Made by a program: the position numbers and the translations under genes
Origin: Caballeronia ptereochthonis
GTDB lineage: Bacteria > Pseudomonadota > Gammaproteobacteria > Burkholderiales > Burkholderiaceae
Direction: 5' to 3'
NCBI RefSeq assembly: GCF_001545075.1
Contig: NZ_FCOB02000002.1
Span: 1 to 64,000 of the forward strand
Length of the DNA stretch: 64,000 nucleotides
Shown here: piece after piece, positions 28,802 through 37,616 of the stretch
How the letters are laid out: each line of letters begins with the position of its first letter
How positions within the stretch are numbered: position 1 is the stretch's first letter
Notes under the pieces: model-generated
Database searches by the model: none
What the model saw: only the letters and a program-made list of their open reading frames with translations
Told to the model about the DNA's origin: nothing

Positions 28802-30811
28802 ATGGACATGCGGCAACGCGAGCACATCGAGACAGTCGTCGCGGCGACCACGCGGGTGCAAGCGCCCGCGCCGCTGCGCGTGCACGAGAGCATCATCGAG
28901 ACGTCGTGGCGGCGTTGCGTGCATCAGTACGGGCTCGATCCGGCGCGCATGCAGGAGGCGCGCATTCTGCCGCAGACGCGTCTGCGCGAGCATCAGCAGC
29001 GCATCGACGATTTCGCGCGCATCGCGCGTCATGGGCTGGAGACGCTTTACGAGCAGGTCGCGGGCATGGGCTACGTCGTGCTGCTCACCGATGCGCTCGG
29101 CGTGACGGTCGATTACATCGGCGACGCGAACACCGATTCCGCGCTGCGCCGCGCCGGGCTCTATCTCGGCGCGGAATGGAGCGAGACCGGCGCGGGCACC
29201 TGTGCGGTCGGCACGGCGCTCGCGACGGGCCAGGCGCTGACGGTCCATCAGGTCGATCATTTCGACGCGACGCACATTCCGCTCACGTGCACCGCGGCGC
29301 CGCTCTACGATTCGCGCGGCGCGCTCGCCGCGATCCTCGATATTTCCGCGCTCGTCTCGCCGCAGGCGCGCGACAGCCAGAACCTCGCGCTGCAGCTCGT
29401 GCGCATCTACGCGGGGCATATCGAGAACGCGAACTTCCTGCGCACGCATCGGCAGGACTGGATTCTGAAGCTGAACACGTCGCCGGAATTCGTCGACGTG
29501 GATCCCGAATATCTGATCGCGCTCGATGCGAGCGGGCGCATCGTCGGACACAATCGCCGCGCGCAAACGATGCTCGCGGCGGAAATCGGCCGGCCGATCG
29601 CGCCGGGTGTGGTGACGCGGGACGCGGCGGCGTCGCTGATCGGCGTGCCGTTCGACACGCTCTTCGACGCGCGTCTGGAAGAGCTGGGCCGCTTCGTGTA
29701 TTCGCGGCCGAGCGAGTTGCGCGCGGTGCCGCTCGCGAAAAGCGGCGCGCTGCTGTATCTGAGCGTGATGCCGCCCGCGCCGTGCTTCGTGCCGACCACG
29801 AACATGACGGAGCAGCGCGCGGTCCAGATCGCCGCGCCGCTTGCCGCGCTATGCGGCGGCGATGCCGCGCTCACGCGCCAACTGGAACGCGCCGCAAAAC
29901 TCGTCGATTCGCCGATCAACCTGCTCGTCAACGGCGAAACCGGCAGCGGCAAGGAATTCTTCGCGAAGGCACTGCATCGCGCGAGCGTGCGGCGGGCGGG
30001 ACCGTTCGTCGCGGTGAATTGTGCGGCGATTCCGGAAACGCTCATCGAAAGCGAATTGTTCGGGCACATGCCGAACAGCTTTTCCGGCGCGGGCGCGAAG
30101 GCGAAGCGCGGGCTGATTCAGGAAGCGGACGGCGGCACGCTCTTTCTCGACGAAATCGGCGACATGCCGCGCGCGCTGCAATCCCGCCTGCTGCGCGTGC
30201 TGGCCGAAGGCGAGGTGCTGGCGATCGGCGCATCGCGGCCCGTATCGGTCGACGTGCGCGTGATTTCGGCGACGCATCATTCGCTCGATGCGCTCATGCA
30301 GGACGGACGATTCCGCGAGGACCTGTACTACCGGCTGAACGGCGCGCGCTTCACGCTGCCGCCGCTGCGCGAGCGAACCGACCTCGACTGGCTGATCCGC
30401 AAGTTCCTCGACGACGACAGCGACATCGCGCGCGGTCCGGTCACGCTGTCGCCCGCGGCGCGAGAGCGGCTGCACCGGCACGACTGGCCGGGCAATCTGC
30501 GCGAGCTCTGCAACGTGCTGCGTTATGCGCGCGCGGTGTGCTCGAACGGCCTGATCGACGTCGACGACTTGCCCGAAGGCTTCGGCGGCGCCGCCGTGGC
30601 GACGGTGCCGCCCGCGCGCATCGCCGTCGATGAATTCGATCCGCATCGGCTGCCGCCCGAAGGCATGTTGCTGATGCAGTACCTGCGCGCGGCGAGCTGG
30701 AACCTGAGCGCGGTCGCGCGGCAAATCGGCGTGAGTCGCATGACGCTGTATCGACGCATGGCGCGCTACGGCATCCGCTCGCCGAATCAGCGCGACGCGA
30801 ACGGGCACTGA
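28802..30811 (+). CDS. acoR: sigma-54-dependent activator of acetoin catabolism
   Basis: A 669-aa enhancer-binding protein. The N-terminal GAF-type sensor covers about residues 70-200 (ETGAGTCAVGTALATG); a PAS-like part follows; the AAA+ domain covers about 350-580 with Walker A GETGSGKEF near 378, Walker B GGTLFLDEIGD near 445 and the Arg finger region FREDLYYRLN near 501. The sigma-54-contacting GAFTGA loop reads NSFSGA near 425. A Fis-type helix-turn-helix NLSAVARQIGVSRMTLYRRM ends the protein. The ATG at 28802 follows AAGGAGAGCACG. It is placed directly upstream of acoXABC, whose sigma-54 promoter lies at 30953-30967. Confidence 0.93.
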   Translation: MDMRQREHIETVVAATTRVQAPAPLRVHESIIETSWRRCVHQYGLDPARMQEARILPQTRLREHQQRIDDFARIARHGLETLYEQVAGMGYVVLLTDALGVTVDYIGDANTDSALRRAGLYLGAEWSETGAGTCAVGTALATGQALTVHQVDHFDATHIPLTCTAAPLYDSRGALAAILDISALVSPQARDSQNLALQLVRIYAGHIENANFLRTHRQDWILKLNTSPEFVDVDPEYLIALDASGRIVGHNRRAQTMLAAEIGRPIAPGVVTRDAAASLIGVPFDTLFDARLEELGRFVYSRPSELRAVPLAKSGALLYLSVMPPAPCFVPTTNMTEQRAVQIAAPLAALCGGDAALTRQLERAAKLVDSPINLLVNGETGSGKEFFAKALHRASVRRAGPFVAVNCAAIPETLIESELFGHMPNSFSGAGAKAKRGLIQEADGGTLFLDEIGDMPRALQSRLLRVLAEGEVLAIGASRPVSVDVRVISATHHSLDALMQDGRFREDLYYRLNGARFTLPPLRERTDLDWLIRKFLDDDSDIARGPVTLSPAARERLHRHDWPGNLRELCNVLRYARAVCSNGLIDVDDLPEGFGGAAVATVPPARIAVDEFDPHRLPPEGMLLMQYLRAASWNLSAVARQIGVSRMTLYRRMARYGIRSPNQRDANGH

Positions 30812-30853
30812 GCAAGCCGATACGCCTGTACACCCGCCGATACACCTGCCGCT

Positions 30854-30867
30854 GTGACACCTGTCAC
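30854..30867. promoter_or_regulatory. upstream activating sequence candidate for AcoR
   Basis: GTGACA-cc-TGTCAC is a perfect 6-bp inverted repeat, 85 bp before the -24 box of the acoX promoter. Just upstream, GCCGATAC-GCCTG and GCCGATAC-ACCTG form a direct repeat (about 30817-30850). Position and symmetry suit an enhancer-binding protein site. Confidence 0.6.
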
Positions 30868-30952
30868 GGCGGCGCCCCGTACACCCCGCCGACGCCCCCG
30901 ATTTCTCCGGGTAATCCCTCGACTTTCCTCGTCTCCGAAGCGCTGTTGCGAT

Positions 30953-30967
30953 TGGCATAGCGCTTGC
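30953..30967 (+). promoter_or_regulatory. sigma-54 promoter of the acoXABC operon
   Basis: TGGCATAGCGCTTGC matches the -24/-12 consensus TGGCAC-N5-TTGC in all but one informative base, with GG and GC in exact spacing. The start of transcription should fall near 30979, about 27 nt before the acoX ATG. With AcoR encoded directly upstream this is a convincing assignment. Confidence 0.88.
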
Positions 30968-31005
30968 CTTATCTGCCGCACAAAACACAGAATGGAGACA
31001 CAGGC

Positions 31006-32070
31006 ATGCGTGAAAGCGCAAAGCCGCTCGTCGGCATCATCGCCAATCCGGTTTCGGCGCGCGACATACGCCGCGTCATCGCGAACGCGAACAGCCTTCA
31101 GCTCGCGGATCGCGTGAACATCGTGCTGCGGCTCTTGTCGTCGCTCGCGTCGAGCGGCGTCGGGCGCGTGCTGATGATGCCGGACCGCGAAGGCTTGAAG
31201 GTCATGCTCGAGCGGCATCTCGCGCGCAAGCACGGCCCGGATGCCGGACTCGCCGCCGTCGAATTTCTCGACATGCCCGTGACCGCGCGCGTCGACGACA
31301 CCTTCCGCGCCGCACGCATGATGCGCGAGGCCGGCGTCGATGCGCTCATCGTGCTGGGCGGCGACGGCACGCATCGCGCCGTCGTGCGCGAGTGCGGGAA
31401 AGTGCCGCTCGCGGGCCTCTCGACCGGCACGAACAACGCCTATCCCGAGATGCGCGAGCCGACCATCTCAGGACTCGCGGCCGGCCTCTATGCCACAGGC
31501 CGCGTGCCCGCGAACGAGGCGCTCGCGTCGAACAAGCGGCTCGACATCGAGATTTGCGATCGCAACGGCGGCGTGCGCCACGACATCGCGCTGGTCGACG
31601 CGGTCATTTCGCACGAGCATTTCATCGGCGCGCGGGCGCTGTGGAAGATCGACACGCTCGCCGCCGTCTACGTGTCCTACGCCGATCCGCAGGCGATCGG
31701 CATGTCGGCCATCGCGGGCCTGCTCGAACCGCTCGGGCGGCACGATCCGGGCGGCCTCGCGATCGAGCTCGCCGCGCCGGGCAAGGGCGAATTCGACCTG
31801 TGCGCGCCGATCGCGCCCGGCCTCGTGGAACCCGTGCCGATCGCGAACTGGACGCGTCTTGCGGATGGCGTTGCGCATCGCGTGAAGCAGCGCACGGGCA
31901 TCGTCGCGCTCGACGGCGAACGCGAGCTCGCCTTCGGCCCCGACGACGTGGTGACCATCACGCTCAGAGAAAACGCCTTCCGCAGCATCGACGTCGCCGC
32001 CTGCATGCGCTACGCGGCGGCGCGCGGGCTCATGCGTCAGCCCGGCAACCTGGTTCGTCAGTCCAGCTAG
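31006..32070 (+). CDS. acoX: AcoX, NAD kinase-fold protein of the acetoin operon
   Basis: A 354-aa protein of the ATP-NAD kinase-like superfamily, with IIANPVSARDI near 10-20 and the nucleotide motif LGGDGTHRAV near 116-125. AcoX proteins are encoded at the head of aco operons in Ralstonia/Cupriavidus and Burkholderia; their biochemical role has not been settled and the protein is dispensable for the core dehydrogenase reaction. The ATG at 31006 follows GGAGACACAGGC, within 40 nt of the predicted sigma-54 start. It is the first gene of acoXABC and is followed by acoA after 26 nt. Confidence 0.9.
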   Translation: MRESAKPLVGIIANPVSARDIRRVIANANSLQLADRVNIVLRLLSSLASSGVGRVLMMPDREGLKVMLERHLARKHGPDAGLAAVEFLDMPVTARVDDTFRAARMMREAGVDALIVLGGDGTHRAVVRECGKVPLAGLSTGTNNAYPEMREPTISGLAAGLYATGRVPANEALASNKRLDIEICDRNGGVRHDIALVDAVISHEHFIGARALWKIDTLAAVYVSYADPQAIGMSAIAGLLEPLGRHDPGGLAIELAAPGKGEFDLCAPIAPGLVEPVPIANWTRLADGVAHRVKQRTGIVALDGERELAFGPDDVVTITLRENAFRSIDVAACMRYAAARGLMRQPGNLVRQSS

Positions 32071-32096
32071 TCCATTCACAACCGAAGGAGACAGAG

Positions 32097-33095
32097 ATGA
32101 CATCATCGCAACAGCATGCGGGCGGCTTGCCGCTCTCGAAGGAGGAACTGCTGAACGTCTATCGCAAGATGCGCACGATCCGCGATTTCGAGGAGCGGCT
32201 GCACGTCGATTTCGGCCGCGGCGACATTCCGGGCTTCGTCCACCTCTACGCGGGCGAGGAAGCGGCGGGCGTCGGCATCATGAGTCATCTGAACGACGGC
32301 GACCGCATCGCGAGCACGCACCGCGGACATGGGCACTGCATCGCGAAGGGTGTCGATCCGGTCGCGATGATGAAGGAGATCTACGGCAAGAAAGGCGGCG
32401 CGTGCAACGGCAAGGGCGGCTCGATGCATATCGCCGACCTCTCCAAAGGGATGATGGGCGCGAACGGCATTCTCGGCGCGGGCGCGCCGCTGATTTGCGG
32501 CGCGGCGCTCGCGGCGAAGTTTCGCGGCAAGGGCGAAGTCGGCATCACGTTCGCGGGCGATGGCGCGTCGAATCAGGGCACGTTCCTCGAAAGCCTGAAT
32601 CTGGCCGCCGTATGGAATCTGCCGGTGATCTTCGTGATCGAGAACAACGGCTACGCGGAATCGACCGCGCGTGACTACGGCACGGCGGTCGACAGCTACG
32701 TCGATCGCGCGGCGGGCTTCGGCATTCCGGGCGTGACGGTGGACGGCACCGATTTCTTCGCGGTGTACGAAGCGGCGGGCGAAGTCATCAAGCGGGCGCG
32801 CGAAGGCGGCGGGCCGGCGCTGCTCGAATGCAAGATGATCCGCTTCTACGGCCACTTCGAAGGCGATGCGCAGACGTATCGCGCGCCGGGCGAACTCGAC
32901 GATATCCGCTCGAACAAGGACTGCCTGAAGAAGTTCGCGAGCGCGGTCACGCAAGCGGACATCATCTCCCCCGCCGAGCTCGACGCGATCGACAAGGAAG
33001 TCGCCGCGCTGATCGACCGCGCGGTGCAGGAAGCGAAGGACGCGCCGCTGCCGACCGCCGCCGACCTGCTCACCGACGTCTACGTCAAGTACTGA
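32097..33095 (+). CDS. acoA: acetoin dehydrogenase E1 component, alpha subunit
   Basis: A 332-aa subunit of the thiamine-diphosphate-dependent E1. The ThDP/Mg motif runs GDGASNQGTFLESLN to VIENN near 153-184, and STHRGHGHCIAKG near 75 carries active-site His residues. Together with AcoB it decarboxylates and cleaves acetoin, transferring acetyl to the AcoC lipoyl group and releasing acetaldehyde. The ATG at 32097 follows GAAGGAGACAGAG. It is the second gene of the operon. Confidence 0.94.
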   Translation: MTSSQQHAGGLPLSKEELLNVYRKMRTIRDFEERLHVDFGRGDIPGFVHLYAGEEAAGVGIMSHLNDGDRIASTHRGHGHCIAKGVDPVAMMKEIYGKKGGACNGKGGSMHIADLSKGMMGANGILGAGAPLICGAALAAKFRGKGEVGITFAGDGASNQGTFLESLNLAAVWNLPVIFVIENNGYAESTARDYGTAVDSYVDRAAGFGIPGVTVDGTDFFAVYEAAGEVIKRAREGGGPALLECKMIRFYGHFEGDAQTYRAPGELDDIRSNKDCLKKFASAVTQADIISPAELDAIDKEVAALIDRAVQEAKDAPLPTAADLLTDVYVKY

Positions 33096-33125
33096 ATCGC
33101 CGACTTCAAACAGGAGACAAACACC

Positions 33126-34142
33126 ATGGCCCGCAAACTGAGCATGAAGATGGCGATCAACGAAGCCATCGATCAGGAAATGACCCGCGATCCGAGCGTG
33201 ATCGTGCTGGGTGAGGACATCGTCGGCGGCGCAGGCGCCGACGGCGAGAAGGACGCGTGGGGCGGCGTGCTCGGCGTGACGAAGGGACTCTACGCGAAGC
33301 ACGGCGACAGGCTGCTCGATACGCCGCTGTCCGAATCGGCCTATATCGGCGCGGCGATCGGCGCCGCGGCGTGCGGCATGCGCCCGATTGCCGAGCTGAT
33401 GTTCATCGACTTCATGGGCGTGTGCTTCGACCAGATCTTCAATCAGGCCGCCAAGTTCCGCTACATGTTCGGCGGCAAGGCGGAGACGCCCGTCGTGATC
33501 CGCGCGATGGTCGGCGCGGGCTTCCGCGCGGCGGCTCAGCACAGCCAGATGCTGACGTCGGTCTTCACGCACATTCCCGGCCTGAAAGTCGTGTGCCCGA
33601 GCACGCCGTACGACACCAAGGGCCTGCTGATCCAGGCGATCCGCGACAACGACCCCGTCATCTTCTGCGAGCACAAGAACCTGTACGGCTTCGAAGGCGA
33701 AGTGCCCGAGAACTCGTACGCGATTCCGTTCGGCGAAGCGAACATCGTGCGCGACGGCAAGGACGTGTCGATCGTCACGTACGGCCTGATGGTGCATCGC
33801 GCGCTCGAGGCGGCGGCGACGCTCGCGAAGGAGGGCATCGAAGCGGAAGTCGTCGATCTGCGCACGCTCTCGCCGCTCGACATCGACACCGTGCTGGAAA
33901 CGGTGGAGAACACGGGGCGGCTCGTCGTCGTGGATGAGGCGAATCCGCGCTGCAACATCGCCACCGATATTTCCGCGCAAGTCGCGCAGCACGCGTTCGG
34001 CGCGCTGAAGGCCGGCATCGAGATGGTCTGCGCGCCGCACACGCCGGTGCCGTTCTCGCCGACGCTCGAGGATCTGTACATTCCGAGCGCCGCGCAGATT
34101 GCCGACGCCGCACGAAAGACCCTGAAGGGAGGAAAGCACTGA
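33126..34142 (+). CDS. acoB: acetoin dehydrogenase E1 component, beta subunit
   Basis: A 338-aa transketolase-like beta subunit with the pyrimidine-binding domain (residues about 1-180, VIVLGEDIVGGAG, FMGVCFDQIFNQAAK) and the C-terminal transketolase C domain (VVDLRTLSPLDIDTVLETV). Family members form alpha2-beta2 heterotetramers. A ribosome-binding site CAGGAGACAAACACC precedes the ATG. The stop TGA overlaps the acoC start (TGATG), implying coupled translation. Confidence 0.94.
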   Translation: MARKLSMKMAINEAIDQEMTRDPSVIVLGEDIVGGAGADGEKDAWGGVLGVTKGLYAKHGDRLLDTPLSESAYIGAAIGAAACGMRPIAELMFIDFMGVCFDQIFNQAAKFRYMFGGKAETPVVIRAMVGAGFRAAAQHSQMLTSVFTHIPGLKVVCPSTPYDTKGLLIQAIRDNDPVIFCEHKNLYGFEGEVPENSYAIPFGEANIVRDGKDVSIVTYGLMVHRALEAAATLAKEGIEAEVVDLRTLSPLDIDTVLETVENTGRLVVVDEANPRCNIATDISAQVAQHAFGALKAGIEMVCAPHTPVPFSPTLEDLYIPSAAQIADAARKTLKGGKH

Positions 34143-35269
34143 TGTCCGCAATCACACCGATCGTGATGCCCAAATGGGGCTTGTCGATGAAGGAAGGCAC
34201 GGTCAACGAGTGGCTCGTGGAGGAGGGCACGGAGATCACCGTCGGCATGCCGATTCTCGACGTCGAAACCGACAAGATCGCCAACGCGGTCGAGGCGCCG
34301 GACGCGGGCTTGCTGCGCCGCAAGGTCGCAGCGGCGGGCGATACGCTGCGGGTCAAGGCGCTGCTCGGCGTGCTCGCGCCTGCTGAAGTGAGCGACGCCG
34401 ATATCGACGCGTACGTGTCCTCGTACGAAACGCCGCCCGATGAGGAAGGCGCGGGCGACGAAGCGGCGTCCGCGTATCACTTTATCGACGTCGACGGCAT
34501 TCGCGTGCGTTACGCCACGCGCGGCGGCGACGACGCGAGCCGGCCGGCGGTGCTGTTCATCCACGGCTTCGGCGGCGATCTCGACAACTGGCTTTTCAAT
34601 CTCGATGCGCTCGCCGAGAAGAACCGCGTGTTCGCGCTCGATCTGCCGGCCCACGGTCAGTCGACGCCGAAATTGCCCGGCGCGACGCTCGCCGATCTCG
34701 CGGCTTTCGTCGCGAAGTTCATGGATGCGGCGAAGATCGACCGCGCGCATCTCGTCGGCCATTCGATGGGCGGCGGCATTGCGGTGCAGATGGCCGTGGA
34801 TCAGCCGGAGCGCGTGGAGTCGGTGTCGCTCATTTCGCCCGCCGGTTTCGGCGACGAGGTGAACAACGCCTACACCGAAGGCTTCGTGAAGGCCGAATCG
34901 CGCCGCGAGCTGAAGCCCGTCGTGGAGTTGCTGTTCGCGAATCCGGAACTGGTGAGCCGCCAGATGCTCGACGATCTGCTGAAGTACAAGCGGCTCGACG
35001 GCGTGAGCGACGCGCTGAGCTCGCTCAACGGCGGCTTGTTCGCGGGCGGCAAGCAGAGCGCGCAGCCCGGCAGCAAGCTCGCGGCGACGGGCAAGCCGGT
35101 GCTCGTGATCTGGGGCGGGAAAGACCAGATCATTCCCGCCGCGCACGCGAAGCATGCTCCGGAAGGCGCGACCGTGCGCGTGTTCGACGACGCCGGCCAC
35201 ATGAGCCAGATGGAGAAGGCGAACGAAGTGAACGCGCTGTTGAAGGAGCATGTGGCGAAGGGCGCCTGA
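34142..35269 (+). CDS. acoC: AcoC, acetoin dehydrogenase E2 with lipoyl domain fused to alpha/beta hydrolase
   Basis: A 375-aa protein. Residues 1-80 are a lipoyl domain with the attachment Lys in ETDKIAN near 44. After an acidic linker, residues about 110-370 form an alpha/beta-hydrolase fold with nucleophile GHSMGGG (Ser near 207), GGKDQI (acid) and GHMSQ (His). This architecture is specific to AcoC of acetoin dehydrogenase complexes; the usual E2 catalytic chloramphenicol-acetyltransferase-like domain is replaced. It accepts acetyl from E1 and passes it to CoA. No dihydrolipoamide dehydrogenase gene follows, so E3 must come from elsewhere. Confidence 0.93.
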   Translation: MSAITPIVMPKWGLSMKEGTVNEWLVEEGTEITVGMPILDVETDKIANAVEAPDAGLLRRKVAAAGDTLRVKALLGVLAPAEVSDADIDAYVSSYETPPDEEGAGDEAASAYHFIDVDGIRVRYATRGGDDASRPAVLFIHGFGGDLDNWLFNLDALAEKNRVFALDLPAHGQSTPKLPGATLADLAAFVAKFMDAAKIDRAHLVGHSMGGGIAVQMAVDQPERVESVSLISPAGFGDEVNNAYTEGFVKAESRRELKPVVELLFANPELVSRQMLDDLLKYKRLDGVSDALSSLNGGLFAGGKQSAQPGSKLAATGKPVLVIWGGKDQIIPAAHAKHAPEGATVRVFDDAGHMSQMEKANEVNALLKEHVAKGA

Positions 35270-35287
35270 TCGTTTCCTGACCCGCAC

Positions 35288-35330
35288 GCGCCCCGCCGGC
35301 ACAGGCCGCCGACGGGGCGCATTCGTTTTT
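35288..35330 (+). terminator. terminator of the aco operon
   Basis: GCGCCCCG (35288-35295) pairs with CGGGGCGC (35313-35320), with a further internal CGGC/GCCG stem, then a five-T run ending at 35330. It lies 19 nt after the acoC stop. Confidence 0.85.
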
Positions 35331-35355
35331 CGCGGTTATTGGCTACCATGCTTGG

Positions 35356-36180
35356 ATGGCGTCGTTCCCGACGCGCTCCGACATCGATTCCATGCCCTTC
35401 GAACTGATCGATCCCGCATCGCTTTCCGGCGATCCGCACGATCCGCTGAAAGCCGAGGAAGCGCTCCTCGCGCGCGCGGCCGCGGGCGACGCCGTCGCGC
35501 ACGTCTGGGAAGCGCCCGTTTCGCTGATCGTGCCGCGCAGCTATCAGCGCTACGCGCCGCTCGCCGATGCGCGCGAGGCCTTTGCGCGGCGCGGCTGTCC
35601 GGTCTGGCTGCGTCTGTCGGGCGGCGGGCTGGTTCCGCAGGGTCCGGGCATTCTCAATCTGAGCCTCGCCTATCCCGTGCGCGCGGCGATGGGCACGGCG
35701 TCCGAAGCCATCTATCTGCATCTGTGCAGGATTCTTGCCGATACGCTCAACACGCTCGGCGTGCTGACTCACTGGCAAGCGGTCGAAGGCTCGTTCTGCG
35801 ACGGCCGCTTCAATCTCGCGTGGGGTCCCGGCGACGACGCCCGGAAGGAAGCGCCCCCGAGGGGGGCGCGCAAGATCGCGGGCACGGCGCAATACTGGCG
35901 ACGCGTGCCCGGCCACGACACGGGTGACAAGGACCAGCCGCTTTACGCCGTGCTGGCGCACGCGGTGCTGCTCGTCGATGCCGATCCCATCGAAATCAAC
36001 GAACGCGCCAACGCGTTCGAAGCAATGATCGGCAGCGGACGCCGCTACGAAGAAATGAAAGTCGTGACGGTTGCGCAGGCGCTCGCCTACGAATGTTTCT
36101 CGATTCCTGACGACCTGCGCGAGCACGTGCGCGCGGCGCTGATCGAACGCGTGAAGGACGCTCCGCTGCCAGAGCAATAA
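35356..36180 (+). CDS. lipoate-protein ligase A family protein
   Basis: A 274-aa member of the BPL/LplA/LipB superfamily. RLSGGGLVPQGPGILNLSL near 85-103 corresponds to the RRxSGGGxVxH substrate loop, and GRFNLAWG and KIAGTAQYWRR (near 172-182) to the lysine-containing nucleotide and lipoyl-AMP site. The catalytic core is shorter than in E. coli LplA and lacks the accessory domain. Placed right after acoXABC, it may lipoylate AcoC, although it has its own promoter region beyond the operon terminator. The start is uncertain (ATG 35356 or 35392); neither has a good ribosome-binding site. Confidence 0.8.
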   Translation: MASFPTRSDIDSMPFELIDPASLSGDPHDPLKAEEALLARAAAGDAVAHVWEAPVSLIVPRSYQRYAPLADAREAFARRGCPVWLRLSGGGLVPQGPGILNLSLAYPVRAAMGTASEAIYLHLCRILADTLNTLGVLTHWQAVEGSFCDGRFNLAWGPGDDARKEAPPRGARKIAGTAQYWRRVPGHDTGDKDQPLYAVLAHAVLLVDADPIEINERANAFEAMIGSGRRYEEMKVVTVAQALAYECFSIPDDLREHVRAALIERVKDAPLPEQ

Positions 36181-36198
36181 AAACGCATCGAGGTGGCC

Positions 36199-37029
36199 AT
36201 GCCGCTAAGACGTGCTTCGAACGGGTTCTTCTTCGCGCTGTGGGTGGCCGTGTGCGCCGTCGCGCCCGAATTTCTGTGGCAAGGCCTTTTTTCGCTCTTC
36301 GGCCATTTTTCCCTGATCGATGCCGCAGCGGCGCTTCTCATCGGCGCGATTCTCGCGTTCTTCGTCGAACCCGTGCTGGAACGCCTGCGCGGCCTCGGCG
36401 ACACGCCCGAGCACGCGGAGAAATCGCCCGCCTTCGCCGCATGCGAGGCGCTGAGCTTCGCGGTCGTCGCGGTGTGCGTGCACGAGGCGATCACCGTGTA
36501 CGTCGCGGCGAGCCACGCCAACGAGCAGGCGAGCGAGAATCTCGCGAAAGCCGTCGCGACGGCGCTGCAATGGGCGGTAACGCCGTTCTTCATCACGATC
36601 GCATGGATGGCCGCGCGCGGGCCGTCGTGGATCGCGTGGCCGCTGGCGGCGTTCGCGGTGATCGTCAGCTATCTCGTCGGCGTCGTGTTCGAATGGGACG
36701 GGCACGTGCTCGTGACGAGCGTGATTCCCGCGATATTCGTGCTGATCGCCGGATGCATCATCGTGCGGGAACAGTGGGACGCGTCCACCTTCCGGCGCTG
36801 CGCCCGGGCGACCGCGGTGATCGCGCTCGCCTGGCTCGCGCTGACGGGCGCGCTCCAACTCGTGCTATGGCTTGCGCACGTCCAGGCGTTTCGCATTTAC
36901 GAGAAGGCGGAATTCTGGAGCGACTTGCGGTTCTACATCGGCTGGGTGACGGGGCTCGTCGTCGCGCCGGCGTTCGTCCCCGGCACGCCGCTGAACGCCA
37001 GCGGCAACGGCTGGCGCATGCGGCGCTAA
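36199..37029 (+). CDS. multi-pass inner-membrane protein, unknown function
   Basis: A 276-aa protein with about seven hydrophobic segments (for example FFFALWVAVCAVAPEFLW, AAALLIGAILAFFVEPVL, FVLIAGCIIV) and charged loops such as RLRGLGDTPEHAEKSP. No transporter signature is recognised. The ATG at 36199 follows GAGG; an in-frame GTG lies at 36193. It starts 18 nt after the lipoate ligase relative, so the two may be co-transcribed. Confidence 0.75.
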   Translation: MPLRRASNGFFFALWVAVCAVAPEFLWQGLFSLFGHFSLIDAAAALLIGAILAFFVEPVLERLRGLGDTPEHAEKSPAFAACEALSFAVVAVCVHEAITVYVAASHANEQASENLAKAVATALQWAVTPFFITIAWMAARGPSWIAWPLAAFAVIVSYLVGVVFEWDGHVLVTSVIPAIFVLIAGCIIVREQWDASTFRRCARATAVIALAWLALTGALQLVLWLAHVQAFRIYEKAEFWSDLRFYIGWVTGLVVAPAFVPGTPLNASGNGWRMRR

Positions 37030-37048
37030 GACTTCAGCCGCCAAGACT

Positions 37049-37567
37049 TCAGCTACTGGGCGGCGGAGGCGGCTGCCAGCCCGGCGGCGGCGGTGGAGGC
37101 GGCGGCGTGGTATAGGCGCCGGAAGGCGGGACGGTCCGCACCGCGCCGCGCACCGGCACCTTGTCGCCCGCCGCGTACATGCATTGCAGATACGCGTAGT
37201 CGTAACGCTGCTGCACGTTGTAGCCCGAGGCCTGCGACGCGCCGACGCCGAACGCGCTGCCGGTGAGCAGACCCGCGCCCGCGCCGATGGCCGCCCCCGA
37301 GCCGCCGCCGAACGCCGCGCCCGCCGCCGCGCCGAGCGCGGTGCCCACCACCGCGCTGCCGACTGCGCTGTTGGTCGCCGCCTGATTGGCGTCCATGCCG
37401 CCCACTTGCTGGTAGGCGAACTGGCGGCACGAGGCATCGTCGGCGCGGAACTGATCGAACGTTTTAGTGCTTCCGGGCAGCGCCATCACGCTGGGGCCGG
37501 AGGGCATCACGGTGCAGGCCGACAGGCCGATTGCCGCGAGCAGCGGGGCGAGCCTTGAGTAGTTCAT
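37049..37567 (-). CDS. glycine-zipper lipoprotein
   Basis: A 172-aa lipoprotein. The signal LAPLLAAIGLSAC ends in a lipobox with the acylated Cys near residue 18. The centre (GSAVVGTALGAAAGAAFGGG and on) is a glycine zipper with GxxxG repeats that can span or pack on the outer membrane. The tail is proline-rich (TPPPPPPPPGWQPPPPP). Two Cys (ASCRQF, LQCMYA) remain in the mature part. The ATG at 37567 is used. It follows a related small envelope protein gene by 49 nt on the same strand. Confidence 0.82.
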   Translation of the reverse strand: MNYSRLAPLLAAIGLSACTVMPSGPSVMALPGSTKTFDQFRADDASCRQFAYQQVGGMDANQAATNSAVGSAVVGTALGAAAGAAFGGGSGAAIGAGAGLLTGSAFGVGASQASGYNVQQRYDYAYLQCMYAAGDKVPVRGAVRTVPPSGAYTTPPPPPPPPGWQPPPPPSS

Positions 37568-37616
37568 GGGTTCTTGCGAAGTCGCTTGGTTGTCGGTTTT
37601 CGGATTACCCAAAGCA

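Noticed and set aside
27617-29566. A 649-codon minus-strand frame across the SDR and acoR start
   Set aside because: It spans two unrelated plus-strand genes and an intergenic gap with no ribosome-binding site.
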